NCBI RefSeq assembly: GCF_007827045.1 | Contig: NZ_RPFW01000003.1 | Coordinates: 248,001 to 312,000 of the forward strand | Length of the DNA stretch: 64,000 nt | Direction: 5' to 3' | Source: Trebonia kvetii | GTDB lineage: Bacteria; Actinomycetota; Actinomycetes; Streptosporangiales; Streptosporangiaceae | Part shown: positions 17,097 to 25,477 of the stretch, in pieces | How the letters are laid out: each line of letters opens with the position of its first letter | Position numbering within the stretch: the stretch's first letter is position 1 | Notes under the pieces: generated by a model | The model's input: only the letters and a program-made list of their open reading frames with translations | Told to the model about the DNA's origin: nothing | Databases searched by the model: none | Translations under genes and position numbers: made by a program

Positions 17097-17300
17097 AGTG
17101 ACCCATCCTGCCAGCCGGGTACCCGCTGCCGACAGCAGCCGACCGCCTACGGCAGGTTAACTCTTGACGGCGCCGGCTGGCCGCCGCACCGGAGCCAGGC
17201 ACCTGTCGCCGAGGTGCTGGTCTCCCGTGCCCCATCCCGTTTGTCGTAGCCGCCTACGTCATCCGTCCCGGTCCCGGGCCTTAGCCGGGTCTGGCGGCTT

Positions 17301-18023
17301 ATGATCGCGCTTGTGCGCAGCGACCTGCAGGACGGTCAGGGCGCGGAACCGGACGCGCCGATCAGGGTTTTCGTCGTGGATGACCACGGGGTAGTGCGTC
17401 GCGGTATCCGTTCCTACCTGTCCATCTTCCCGGACATCACGGTCGTGGGTGAGGCGGCGAACGGCAGGCAGGCGCTTGCCATGCTCCGCACGATGGCCGC
17501 CGCGGGCGACGCGCCCGACGTGGTGCTGATGGACTTGGCGATGGAGCCGGTGGACGGCGTGACCGCGACCCGTCAGCTCCGCGCCGACCTGCCGAGCATC
17601 GAGGTGGTCGCGATCACCTCGCTCATCGATCAGTCCCGCGTGGAGTCGGCGCTCCAGGCAGGCGCGTCCGGCTATCTCATCAAGGACGCCGCGCCCGAGG
17701 AACTCGCCGTCGCGATCCGCGCCGCGCACCGTGGCGAGGTGCACCTGGACGCCGCCGTCGCGCGCCGCCTGATGGTCTCGCTGTCCGCGCCTGGCGGCTC
17801 GTCGGGCGATCCGTTCGCCGACCTGTCGCCGCGGGAGACCGAGATCCTCAGGCTCATCGCCGAGGGCAGGGCCAATAAGGAGATCGCCCGTCACCTAACG
17901 ATCAGCGAGCGGACCGCCCGCACGCACGTCAGCAACATCCTGCGCAAGCTCGGTCTCACGTCACGGACCCAGGCGGCGCTGCTAGCCGTCCGCGAGGGCC
18001 TGGCAGCCCGGCCAGACCGTTAG
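17301..18023 (+). CDS. NarL/LuxR-family response regulator
   Basis: A 240-residue regulator. The receiver domain has the acidic pair in FVVDDHG, phospho-acceptor Asp in VVLMDLAMEPVDG near residue 78 and Lys in GYLIKDAAPEEL. The C-terminal LuxR helix-turn-helix (about 172-232) reads LSPRETEILRLIAEGRANKEIA and ISERTARTHVSNILRKLGL. The first ~20 residues before the receiver are non-conserved, so a start a few codons later is possible. Its 3' end overlaps that of the adjacent MASE1-type kinase by 68 bases tail to tail. Despite the opposite orientation, the HisKA_3 kinase type and location make that kinase its probable partner. Confidence 0.95.
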   Translation: MIALVRSDLQDGQGAEPDAPIRVFVVDDHGVVRRGIRSYLSIFPDITVVGEAANGRQALAMLRTMAAAGDAPDVVLMDLAMEPVDGVTATRQLRADLPSIEVVAITSLIDQSRVESALQAGASGYLIKDAAPEELAVAIRAAHRGEVHLDAAVARRLMVSLSAPGGSSGDPFADLSPRETEILRLIAEGRANKEIARHLTISERTARTHVSNILRKLGLTSRTQAALLAVREGLAARPDR

Positions 18024-19614
18024 CAGGCATCGGGTCGGCGGGCACGGTGGCCCGGACCGTCGTGCCGCTGCCCGGCGCGCTTGTCACCTCGACGGTGCCG
18101 CCCGTCTCCGCGGCGCGGGAGCGCATCAGGCCGAGCCCGAGATGGCCGGCGTAGGAGCTGTCGGGGTCGAAGCCGCCGCCCTGGTCGCAGACGATGAGGG
18201 TGACCATGCCGCCATCGGCCGACACCTGAGCGATCACCGCCTCGCTCCCCGAATGCTTGACCGCGTTGGTGATCGCCTCCTGGCCGATGCGGTAAAGCAG
18301 TTCCTCGGTGCGCGGCAACAGCGGCAGCCGGTCATCTGGTCCGGTCACCGTCACCCGCACGTCATGCCGGACGGTGAGCGCCGCGCCGTGCGCGGCGAGC
18401 GCGGTCACCAGGCCCTGCTCGGCGATGGCGCCGCCGCGCAGGTCGAAGATCGAGGCGCGCATCTCGAGGAGCGCGGCCTGGGCGAGCGCGGCCATCTCGG
18501 CGATCGCCTCGGGCAGCGCGCTGCCCGAGGACAGTTCCGTCCGGCCCGCCTCGTGCTTGGCGATCCCTGCGTGCAGCCCGAGCGAGAACAGCGTCTGGGA
18601 GACCGAGTCGTGCAGGTCGCGGGCGATGCGGTGGCGTTCCTGCTCGGCCCGCTCGGCGGCCCGCTGCTGTGTCTGCGCGAGTTCCACGGCGGCCCGCTTG
18701 CGGGCGCTGACCGCCGCGCCGATGCTGAGCATGGTGAGCGTCGCGGTGAAGATGTAAAGCTGGGTAGAGAGCACCTCGCTGGTGATGGACTGCTGCGCGA
18801 AGGGCACCGTCCGCAGCGCGGTCATCCCGATGGCCACCGCGAGCGCGCAGGCCAGGGCCAGCGTGGCGCCGCGCAGGCCAAAGTAGGTGGCGGCGACGAT
18901 CAGCGGAGGAAAGACGATGTAGGGCAGCGGGTAGCTCATGCTGAACGCCACGATGGACAGCGCGATGACCAGCGCCAGCACGCCGGCCGCCTGGCCGACC
19001 ACGGACCGGCTGAGCGTCGGGCCGGTTCCTGGCGTCAGGCGCTGGCCCCAGACAAGCAGCAGCGGGGCCACGAGCAGCCCGCCGGACATGTCGCCGAGCC
19101 ACCAGGTGTGCCAGATCGTCCACATGCCTGATGCCGTCACCTGGTGACCCATCCAGGTGGCGACGGCGCCGACCGTGGCGGAGACGGTTACCCCCGCCGT
19201 CAGCGCCAGCGCCATCGCGGCCACCTCGTACGGCCGGTCAAGCCGGGCGCCCCGGCCGAGCAGGCGGCGCATCAGGAACGCGGCAAGAGTGAACTCGACG
19301 ATGTTGCCGAGCGTCTCGAACGTCATCACGGTGACGTGGTAGTTGAAATGGTAGATCCCGGTGCCGAGCAGCAGGTCCGCGATGGCGGCGCCGGCGAACC
19401 AGCGCAGGTCCCCGAGGTAGAGCACGGCCGCCGCGTAGCCTAGCGGCAGCCAGGCCACCTGAACCGCCCCGGTCAGCACCACCACGCTGCCGAGCTTGGC
19501 CAGACCGTAGTAGCCGAGCCCGACCAAGAGGTTCCCGGCGAGAAGGCGCAGCGCGGACGACCGGAGGACTGGTGCCTCCCTGGGCGCAAGCCCGCTGCCG
19601 ACTCGCCACGTCAC
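17956..19614 (-). CDS. MASE1-type membrane histidine kinase (HisKA_3)
   Basis: A 552-residue sensor kinase. The first ~300 residues form 8-10 membrane helices with MASE1-like motifs (WLPLGYAAAVLYLGDLRWFAG, WWLGDMSGGLLVAPLLLVWG). A short linker leads to the dimerisation/phosphotransfer helix RHRIARDLHDSVSQTLFSLG, with His near residue 336, and to an HATPase with EAITNAVKHS, CDQGGGFDP and GHLGLGLMRSRA. HisKA_3 kinases pair with NarL regulators, and one lies immediately opposite with overlapping 3' ends. The start is a GTG. The last ~25 residues, Gly/Pro-rich and antisense to the regulator, are dispensable-looking. The signal is unknown. Upstream (19615-19680) is the 5' region next to a decayed tauD and a tnpB element. 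Confidence 0.93.
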   Translation of the reverse strand: MTWRVGSGLAPREAPVLRSSALRLLAGNLLVGLGYYGLAKLGSVVVLTGAVQVAWLPLGYAAAVLYLGDLRWFAGAAIADLLLGTGIYHFNYHVTVMTFETLGNIVEFTLAAFLMRRLLGRGARLDRPYEVAAMALALTAGVTVSATVGAVATWMGHQVTASGMWTIWHTWWLGDMSGGLLVAPLLLVWGQRLTPGTGPTLSRSVVGQAAGVLALVIALSIVAFSMSYPLPYIVFPPLIVAATYFGLRGATLALACALAVAIGMTALRTVPFAQQSITSEVLSTQLYIFTATLTMLSIGAAVSARKRAAVELAQTQQRAAERAEQERHRIARDLHDSVSQTLFSLGLHAGIAKHEAGRTELSSGSALPEAIAEMAALAQAALLEMRASIFDLRGGAIAEQGLVTALAAHGAALTVRHDVRVTVTGPDDRLPLLPRTEELLYRIGQEAITNAVKHSGSEAVIAQVSADGGMVTLIVCDQGGGFDPDSSYAGHLGLGLMRSRAAETGGTVEVTSAPGSGTTVRATVPADPMPANGLAGLPGPRGRLAAPPGSVT

Positions 19615-19764
19615 GCGCCGATCTTAACGTCGGCTCAAGGATTGGCGGGTGATTGCCGGTAATGTCCCGCCGGCCGGCAGTTACGGCGTTTCCGCGGCGG
19701 CTCCGGTGGAGACAGGCGCGGGAACCGGTTTGCTGCCCCCCCGCGAGCAGGATGCGGTGCTTGA

Positions 19765-20982
19765 CTACTCCCCGTCCTGAAGCTGAAGGACGGGGATTCC
19801 GGTCCTCACGGGCCGGGGTTCCTGTTTCATTGCCGATCGCACCCAGGAGGACCCGGGGTGTCTGACATCGGCTCCGCAGGCAGTAACGGCAAGACCTGCC
19901 GCCAGGATGTTCTTGGCGGCGTTGACGTCCCGGTCGTGCCGGGTGCCGCAGGACGGGCACTGCCACGTCCGGGTGCTGAGCGGGAGTTCTGGGAGGAGGT
20001 GCCCGCACGCGGAGCAGGTCTTCGAACTCGGGTACCAGCGGTCGATCACGATCAGCCGCCGCCCGCCCCTAACAGCCTTGTACTCGAGCATGCGGCGGAA
20101 GGTGGCCCAGCCGCAGTCCGAGATCGCCTTGGCGAGCGAGTGGTTGCGGACCATGTTTTTCACGGCCAGGTCCTCGATCACGATGACGTCATGATCGCGG
20201 ACCAGCCGGGCGGAGGTGCGGTGCAGGAAATCGGACCGCGACGCGCGGACCTTGCGGTGCGCCCGGGCCACCTTGGCCCTGGCCTTGGCCCGGTTCGCCG
20301 ACCCCTGCTGGCAGCGGGCCAGACGCCGCTGGTAACGGGCGAGGCTGCGTTCCCGCCGAGCCAGGCGGCGCGGGTTCGCGATCCTGTGTCCGTCGGAGGT
20401 GACGGCGAAGTCCTTGATGCCCAGGTCCACACCGACAACGGCACCGGCGGCGGGAAGCGGCGCGGGCGCGGGCACCTCGACCGCGAGGGACACGTACCAG
20501 CGCCCGCACGGGTCCCGGGAGACCGTCACCGTGCTCGGGTCGAGCGACGCCGGGTCAACATCCGGCCACGACCAGGCGAACGCCAGCGGCGTGCTCATCT
20601 TGGCGAGGAGCAGCTGCCCGTCGCGGTAGCGGAACCCCGAGCGGGTGTACTCGGCGGCCTGCCGTCCGCTGCGGGACTTGTACCGGGGGCAGCGGGCGCG
20701 GCCGGCGAAGAAGCTGGTGAACGCGGCCTGCTGGTGGCGGATCGCCTGCTGCAGCGGGACGCTAGAGACTTCGTTGAGCCAGCCGAGCTCCTGGGTGGCC
20801 TTCAAGGCGGTCAGGCAGGCGCTGGCCTGGGCGTAGCTCGTGCTGGCCTGCTCGGTGCGGTAGCGGTCTTGGCGCCAGGCCAGGGTGCGGTTCCACACGA
20901 CGCGGACGCAGCCGAAGGTGCGGTTCAGCACGCTCGCTTGTTCGGGATCTGGGTAGGCCCGGCATTTGTAGGCCGTACACAT
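19765..20982 (-). CDS. tnpB: RNA-guided endonuclease TnpB
   Basis: A 405-residue TnpB, the IS-encoded ancestor-type nuclease of Cas12. The N-terminal part carries the family pattern YKCRAYPDPEQASVLNRTFG and VVWNRTLAW. RuvC catalytic residues are all present: Asp in VGVDLGIKDFAVTSDG near 186, Glu in VIVIEDLAVKNM near 269 and Asp in RHDRDVNAAKNIL near 351. A four-cysteine zinc finger (CSACGH...CPSCGT, about 325-345) lies between the last two. The reading frame runs through the right-end hairpin, so the C-terminus RTGIPVLQLQDGE is encoded by the element end and would overlap the omega RNA. The protein appears intact although its host gene tauD is ruined. Confidence 0.95.
   Translation of the reverse strand: MCTAYKCRAYPDPEQASVLNRTFGCVRVVWNRTLAWRQDRYRTEQASTSYAQASACLTALKATQELGWLNEVSSVPLQQAIRHQQAAFTSFFAGRARCPRYKSRSGRQAAEYTRSGFRYRDGQLLLAKMSTPLAFAWSWPDVDPASLDPSTVTVSRDPCGRWYVSLAVEVPAPAPLPAAGAVVGVDLGIKDFAVTSDGHRIANPRRLARRERSLARYQRRLARCQQGSANRAKARAKVARAHRKVRASRSDFLHRTSARLVRDHDVIVIEDLAVKNMVRNHSLAKAISDCGWATFRRMLEYKAVRGGRRLIVIDRWYPSSKTCSACGHLLPELPLSTRTWQCPSCGTRHDRDVNAAKNILAAGLAVTACGADVRHPGSSWVRSAMKQEPRPVRTGIPVLQLQDGE
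19770..19795 (-). repeat. Right-end hairpin of tnpB element / possible omega-RNA end
   Basis: Stem CCCCGTCC/GGACGGGG with a ten-base loop at the 3' end of tnpB. In IS200/IS605 elements this subterminal hairpin is part of the right end and of the omega RNA scaffold, with the guide read from the flank (here the tauD remnant side, below 19757). Confidence 0.65.
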
Positions 20983-21050
20983 GTTTGAATTCTACCGGAA
21001 GGAACCGTCATGGATGAGCCGACGCGCGAGAGGGGGGAGCGGCGTTTCCT

Positions 21051-21070
21051 CCCCGGCCTGAAGGCCGGGG
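21051..21070 (-). repeat. Left-end hairpin of tnpB element
   Basis: Perfect 8-base stem CCCCGGCC/GGCCGGGG with loop TGAA, about 70 bases upstream of the tnpB start and 15 bases from the broken tauD frame. It marks the left end of the element. Confidence 0.7.
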
Positions 21071-21693
21071 TCTCCACGCCGCCCATCAGATGACGCGCCG
21101 CTGGCCCTGATAGTCGTTGACCGCGAAATGCCAGGTCTGCCTGTTGTCCCACATCGCGATTGAGCCGGGCGCCCAGCGTAGCCTGGTGGTGAACTCGGGC
21201 CGCGTCCCGGTGTCGAACAGGTGCCGAAGCAGCGGCAGTGACTCCCGTCTCGTCCAGCCCTCGAACCGCGTGGTGAACTCCGGGTTCACGTAAAGCACGC
21301 ACCGTTGTGCCAGCCCTCGCCGATGGCCTTGACCTGCTCCGGTTCCTTGCGCAGTTCCTGCCGCACCCGGATATCGCCGAGCCGGGAGGCGAAGGCGTCC
21401 CGCTGCCCGGCGTTCAGGTGCTGGTCCCTGAGGAAGATGACACCGTATTCCGCCCACGCCCGCAGCACCGCCTGGTACGTCTCGTCTGGGTAGTCCCTGG
21501 TCAAGTCGAGACCGCGCAGTTCCGCACCGATCAGCCCGCCGGTCCTGTGCACCTCGGGCAATGTCGCCGTCGCCATGACGCCATCATCGGCCGCCGTGCG
21601 GAGCCGGGCATCGGCTCGCGGCACAGCGCCTCACCAGGAGAACGGTTAGTCGGGCACAAATCGGGTGCATGGCCCGCCGGCCTGCGGGGTACG

Positions 21694-21723
21694 TAGAATC
21701 AGCCCTGACCCGCTCAGGAGGAG
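21694..21723 (+). promoter_or_regulatory. -10 box and strong RBS for SGNH hydrolase gene
   Basis: TAGAAT at 21694-21699 looks like a -10 box; no good -35 is visible. AGGAGGAG at 21716-21723 follows about 10 bases after the expected transcription start. The next in-frame codon at proper spacing is ATT (21731), which fixes the start of the downstream gene; an ATG at 21665 lies upstream of this promoter. Confidence 0.55.
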
Positions 21724-21730
21724 ATTAACA

Positions 21731-23212
21731 ATTTCACAGCTTCCGCAACGAACTCGAACTACGTGGCAACTGCACCGCCCCCGGGCTTCGCGGCTCCTTA
21801 GCTGGTCTCGCACGGCGGCCTTCTACGCGGTGACCATCGTCGTCGTGACTGCGGGCGCCATCTGGCTGGCGCTGCGCGTCGCCCCGCTGCAGACCGTATC
21901 GGCCGCGGGGCAGATCGCCCAGGTCGGCGCGACGCTGCCGAACGCCAGCCTGCGGGGTCCCGGTGAGCTGGACTTGTTCGGCGAGGTCATGGCCACCAAG
22001 CCGGACTTCCCGGGGCCCATCAGGCCCAGGCTGTCGCTCGAGCACATCACGATCGACCCCCAGGTTGTCCAGATGCTGCGCGCGGACGGCCCCGCCAAGG
22101 TCGAGCTGACGCTCAGCCAGCAGCTGGCGGCCGGCTGGGAGCACTACTTCCTGTGGGAGACGCTGATCGCCGTCGGCTTCGCGGCGGTGCCGCTCATCGC
22201 CGTGGCCGCCGTGCGCAGGAAGCCGGCCATCTGGCGGCTGCTCACGGCCGGGGTCGTCGTGGTTGTCGCGGTGAACGTGGGCGGGATCGCGCTAACCGCC
22301 TCCGGCACGCCCAAGGTGCTGCGCAGCGTCAAGACCGTCGACGATCTCGTCGGCGTCGACCCGCTCGCCGAGACGTCACCGGTCGGCGCGGCGCAGCCGG
22401 GCGTCCAGGCCGTCGTGATCGGCGACTCGACCGCGGCCGGCTGGGGGCTGCCCTGGGGGCAGAACCCGACCGCCGAGGAGCAGGCCTGCGGCCGCTCGCC
22501 CGAGTCGTACGCGACGGACCTCGCAGCGGCCAACCAGTGGAACGTGCTGAACCTGGCCTGCGGCAGCGCGACGATCGAGAACGGCCTGCTCGGCCCCGAG
22601 GTGCTTTACAACGGCGAGGTCGCGCCGCCGCAGCTGCCGCAGGCCGCCGCGGCGACCAACGCGAAGCTGATCGTGGTCAGCGTGGGCGCCGATGACCTGT
22701 CCTGGTCGGTGATGACCAAGCTGTGCGCGGCGTCGGCCGTCTGCGACGACAAGATCTCGTCCGCCTTCTTCAACCAGCTGCTCGACACCTTCACCAGGAA
22801 CTACTACCAGCTGCTCAGCGACCTGGAGGGACTGCCGTCCCATCCGGCGGTGCTTGTCAACGAGTACTACTCGCCGTTCGGTGCGGACGTCGGCTGCCTG
22901 CAGCAGTACGGGATGACGCCCGCGAAGGTGAAGGTGCTGCTGTCCAGGCTCGGCCAGCTCAACAAGGTGCTCGCGCAGGGCGCGGGCCTATTCGGCTTCG
23001 GTGTCGCCGCGCCGCGGTTCACCGGGCACGAACTGTGCACTGCGGTCCCGTGGGTGCAGGGCCCGTCCGACCAGGCGCCGCTGCACCCGAACGCGGCGGG
23101 CGAGCTTGCCATCGCCCTCGCCGACCAGCAGGCGTTCCCGCTGCTTTCCCCGCCGCCGGTGATGCTGCCGTCGCCGTCGCCCTCGCCGACCACTACCCCC
23201 GCACTCGGCTAA
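21731..23212 (+). CDS. Membrane-anchored SGNH/GDSL-type hydrolase
   Basis: A 493-residue predicted esterase or acetyl-hydrolase acting outside the cell. One hydrophobic helix near the start (AAFYAVTIVVVTAGAIWLAL), an external loop of ~90 residues, then two further helices (LIAVGFAAVPLIAVAAV, LLTAGVVVVVAVNVGGIAL) precede the catalytic domain. Block I is VVIGDSTAAGWG with Ser233, block III is VSVGADDL near 319, and the catalytic His sits in APLHPNAAG near 452. The C-terminus is a Pro/Ser-rich tail. An ATT start is proposed because a perfect SD stands nine bases before it and no ATG, GTG or TTG fits; the alternative ATG at 21665 would lie upstream of the -10 box. The substrate, perhaps a lipid or acetylated glycan, is unknown. 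Confidence 0.85.
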   Translation: MSQLPQRTRTTWQLHRPRASRLLSWSRTAAFYAVTIVVVTAGAIWLALRVAPLQTVSAAGQIAQVGATLPNASLRGPGELDLFGEVMATKPDFPGPIRPRLSLEHITIDPQVVQMLRADGPAKVELTLSQQLAAGWEHYFLWETLIAVGFAAVPLIAVAAVRRKPAIWRLLTAGVVVVVAVNVGGIALTASGTPKVLRSVKTVDDLVGVDPLAETSPVGAAQPGVQAVVIGDSTAAGWGLPWGQNPTAEEQACGRSPESYATDLAAANQWNVLNLACGSATIENGLLGPEVLYNGEVAPPQLPQAAAATNAKLIVVSVGADDLSWSVMTKLCAASAVCDDKISSAFFNQLLDTFTRNYYQLLSDLEGLPSHPAVLVNEYYSPFGADVGCLQQYGMTPAKVKVLLSRLGQLNKVLAQGAGLFGFGVAAPRFTGHELCTAVPWVQGPSDQAPLHPNAAGELAIALADQQAFPLLSPPPVMLPSPSPSPTTTPALG

Positions 23213-23224
23213 TCGGAAACGATC

Positions 23225-23244
23225 GGCCATCGCGGCCGATGGCC
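23225..23244 (+). terminator. Hairpin after SGNH hydrolase gene
   Basis: Stem GGCCATCG/CGATGGCC with loop CGGC, 12 bases after the stop codon. A second small hairpin (CCCCCGCGC...GCGGGT) follows. No T tail. Confidence 0.6.
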
Positions 23245-23424
23245 CGGTGAAAACCCCCGCGCGAATGCGGGTACGGCGCGGTCGCGCTGATGTCATTATG
23301 AGGAAGCATCTGGGCGTGCCACGCGCAAAAGCGCATTCACTCCCGCCTATTTGAACCGGATAGCGCGACCAGTCGTGACCCCAGACAAAGCTTCGATGAA
23401 AAGCATTGCGGAGGTAAAACGCAA

Positions 23425-24171
23425 ATGAACTGTCCACAGTGTCAGACGCAGAACGGGCCAGACGCCTCCTTCTGCAGTAGGTGCGGAACACAACTCGCCA
23501 CCGCGAGCGCACCCGCGGACCCAGGCGGCCCGGGCGGCCCGGGCGGCCCGGGCGGATACGGGGGCCCCGCCGGCTACCCGCCGGCCGGCGGCCCGGCCGG
23601 CTATCCCCCGGCAGGCGACCAGCCGCCGACAGGATTCCCGCCTGGCCAGTACCAGCCGGGCACTTCTGGCGGCTTTACCCAGCGCTCGAGCCTGCCGCCG
23701 GTCAACTTTGACCTGAGCAGGCTCAGCACGACCGACAGGATCGTCGCGGGCGCCACGTTCGTCACCATGATCTCCCTCTGGCTGCCCTGGTTCACCGCGT
23801 CCTACACGCTGCTCGGGCACACGGCGAGCTCGTCCATTAGCGGCACCGGAGACCACGGCTGGCTCTGGCTCGAGTTCCTGCTTGCGCTGGCCCTGATCGC
23901 CTACCTGGTGGCGCGTGCCGCCTGGGACCAGCTGCCGTTCCGCCTGCCGTTCTCGCACGAGACGCTGCTGATCGCGGCAACCGGCCTGCAGTTCCTGCTG
24001 ATCCTGATCGGGTTCCTCGCCATGCCGTCCGCTGACGGCCTCGATGGCTTCTCCACCGGCTGGGGTTTCGGCGCCTTCCTCGCCCTGATCGCGTCGATCG
24101 TGGCGGCCGCCCCGGTCATCTACCCGCTGGTCAAGTCCTTCCTCGACAGCCGCAACGCGGCCCGCGTCTGA
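23425..24171 (+). CDS. Zinc-ribbon membrane protein, function unknown
   Basis: A 248-residue protein. A zinc ribbon opens it (CPQCQ...FCSRCG, Cys residues 3, 6, 17 and 20), followed by a Gly/Pro/Tyr-rich low-complexity linker with PAGYPPAGG repeats to about residue 80. Four membrane helices follow (about 110-235), including FVTMISLWLPWF and LLIAATGLQFLLILIGFLAM. This zinc-ribbon plus low-complexity plus four-helix layout is common among uncharacterised actinobacterial membrane proteins. GGAGG lies nine bases before the ATG. It is convergent with the TPR operon and shares a strong hairpin with it. No enzymatic motif is seen. Confidence 0.8.
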   Translation: MNCPQCQTQNGPDASFCSRCGTQLATASAPADPGGPGGPGGPGGYGGPAGYPPAGGPAGYPPAGDQPPTGFPPGQYQPGTSGGFTQRSSLPPVNFDLSRLSTTDRIVAGATFVTMISLWLPWFTASYTLLGHTASSSISGTGDHGWLWLEFLLALALIAYLVARAAWDQLPFRLPFSHETLLIAATGLQFLLILIGFLAMPSADGLDGFSTGWGFGAFLALIASIVAAAPVIYPLVKSFLDSRNAARV

Positions 24172-24230
24172 GCGGTGTCCGCCGACCGCCGCGCCGCACT
24201 CGCTGGCCAGTGGTCGCCGGGCGCGAAGCA

Positions 24231-24277
24231 CGCACCCGTTCCGTACGGCCTTAAGACAAGGCCCCGGAACGGGTGCG
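24231..24277. terminator. Bidirectional terminator between convergent genes
   Basis: Perfect 13-base outer arms CGCACCCGTTCCG/CGGAACGGGTGCG (24231-24243 and 24265-24277) with inner stem GGCCTT/AAGGCC. The right arm overlaps the last codons and stop of the minus-strand TPR gene; the left arm follows the plus-strand zinc-ribbon gene by 60 bases. Confidence 0.75.
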
Positions 24278-25477
24278 CGGCATTTCCGCACCGACCACGG
24301 CGGTGACCCGGCCCGCGGTGAGCCGCTCGACGAGGTGCCGGGCCCGGCGCGCGCCATGTCCCCGCGGGTTCTGCTGGCCGTAGATCCGGTTCGCCTCCCG
24401 GGCATGCTCGAGCGCCCTGTCCGTGTCGCCGAGCGCGCGGCTCACCGCGGCGAGCAGTAGCCGCGTATCGGCGACCGCCGCCGCGCGGTCGGCGACGCCA
24501 AACGCGGCCTCCATCGCCAGCGTGAGCTCGAGTGCCTGTCCCGCCCGCTCCGGCTCGCCGAGCAGCAGCAGCGCGAGCGCCTCGTGCTTGCGGCTGCGCG
24601 CGGTGTCTGGCGCGGTACTGCCGAACAGCCGCATCCGCGCGGCGCGGATCGCGGTTACCTCGGCCAGCACCCGGCCGGCGATGCCGTGGCGCTCCTCTTC
24701 CCGGCTTCCTTCCGCCTGCAGCAGACGGCACAGGGCGACCAGCGAACGCGCCTCAAGGGTCAGCGGGTGCTCGGGTCCGTAGCTGGCCGCACGGACCCGT
24801 ACCGCCTGCTCGGCAAGCGCCGTCGAGGCGGCCTGGTCTCCGTCGCCGCGGCGCTGCCCGAAGGCCAGTGCGAGGTTGGTCGTGGCGATGGACGTGAGAT
24901 AGGCGTCCTCGCCGTGCGCGGCGCGGTGGAATTCGACCGCGTTCCGCAGTGCCGTGATGACCTCGGGCGAGGTGTCGCCCGCGTCTACCCGGGACATCAG
25001 GGCACGTTCGTGCAGCCGGAACCGGTGCGGGTCGGACGCGGGCAGGCGCGCGTCGAAGAACCGCGCGAGGCGGTCCCAGTGCCAGGGCCGCTCGCAGATC
25101 CGCAGCCCGGCCGAGTGCAGCACCATCGCGGCGCGGGCGAGCAGCAGCACGGCGGGGTGACCCGCGGGGAGCCGGGAGCCGTCCGCCTGGCCCGGCGGCG
25201 ATGCGCTCTGCTGCCCTGGCTGGCGCTGTTGCCCGGGCTGGCCCTGTTGCCCTGGCTGGCGCTGCTGCACCGCGGGGAGCGGCACGGGCAGGCCAGTCTC
25301 CCGCAGGTCGGCTTCTGTTATCGCGTCCCGTAGCAGGCCGGCCGCGAACAGGCTGGCACGCTGCTGGTCGGCGGGGGAGCGGCGGCCAAGGACGTTCAGT
25401 GCCTCGGTGGCGCCGCGCAGCCGGGCGGCGGCGGTCCTTGCCTGTTCCTCGGCGGCGAATGCGGATTCCGGTGTCAC
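24251..25477 (-). CDS. TPR-like helical protein, function unknown
   Basis: A 408-residue soluble protein. After an Ala-rich helical start there is a Gln/Pro/Gly-rich insert (about residues 68-95, PGQQGQPGQQRQPGQQ), then a long run of tetratricopeptide-like helices such as DTSPEVITALRNAVEFHRAA, AYLTSIATTNLALAFGQRRG, EHPLTLEARSLVALCRLLQA and GDTDRALEHAREANRIYGQQ. This resembles the C-terminal TPR domains of bacterial STAND or regulator proteins, but without ATPase or DNA-binding parts. It overlaps the upstream gene by four bases (ATGA), so the two are one operon. The probable role is a scaffold for its operon partner. No family name can be given. Confidence 0.75.
   Translation of the reverse strand: MTPESAFAAEEQARTAAARLRGATEALNVLGRRSPADQQRASLFAAGLLRDAITEADLRETGLPVPLPAVQQRQPGQQGQPGQQRQPGQQSASPPGQADGSRLPAGHPAVLLLARAAMVLHSAGLRICERPWHWDRLARFFDARLPASDPHRFRLHERALMSRVDAGDTSPEVITALRNAVEFHRAAHGEDAYLTSIATTNLALAFGQRRGDGDQAASTALAEQAVRVRAASYGPEHPLTLEARSLVALCRLLQAEGSREEERHGIAGRVLAEVTAIRAARMRLFGSTAPDTARSRKHEALALLLLGEPERAGQALELTLAMEAAFGVADRAAAVADTRLLLAAVSRALGDTDRALEHAREANRIYGQQNPRGHGARRARHLVERLTAGRVTAVVGAEMPRTRSGALS

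Larger units (their letters stand above)
19757..21085 (-). mobile_element. tnpB-only IS200/IS605-type element
   Basis: An element with one gene, tnpB, and no tnpA transposase. Both ends carry imperfectly similar hairpins: CCCCGGCC-TGAA-GGCCGGGG at 21051-21070 on the left (5') side and CCCCGTCC-N10-GGACGGGG at 19770-19795 on the right. Its limits are drawn from where the flanking tauD reading frame stops and resumes and are accurate to about 10 bases; there is no obvious target duplication, as expected for this family. Movement would need TnpA supplied in trans. The right end is where TnpB guide RNAs (omega RNA) are normally encoded. Confidence 0.8.
19681..21576 (-). pseudogene. TauD/TfdA-family dioxygenase, broken by deletion, IS insertion and frameshift
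   Basis: Remains of an Fe(II)/2-oxoglutarate dioxygenase. The N-terminal ~90 codons (from ATG at 21576, MATATLPEVHRTGGLIGAE) run to GWHNG, the start of the HxD iron motif. The frame then shifts and jumps to the C-terminal part (LYVNPEFTTRFEGW to WDNRQTWHFAVNDYQGQRRVI), so the central region of very roughly 80-100 residues, including the expected body, is deleted. The tnpB element interrupts it right after RRVI. On the far side the gene resumes as KHRILLAGG, and a one-base shift in a run of seven C (19738-19742 on this side, seven bases in all) gives SKPVPAPVSTGAAAETP and a stop at 19681. Three separate lesions mean it cannot be functional. Confidence 0.85.

Noticed and set aside
20000-20988. 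A long plus-strand frame across tnpB
   Set aside because: Antisense to tnpB, whose RuvC and zinc-finger motifs are plain on the minus strand.
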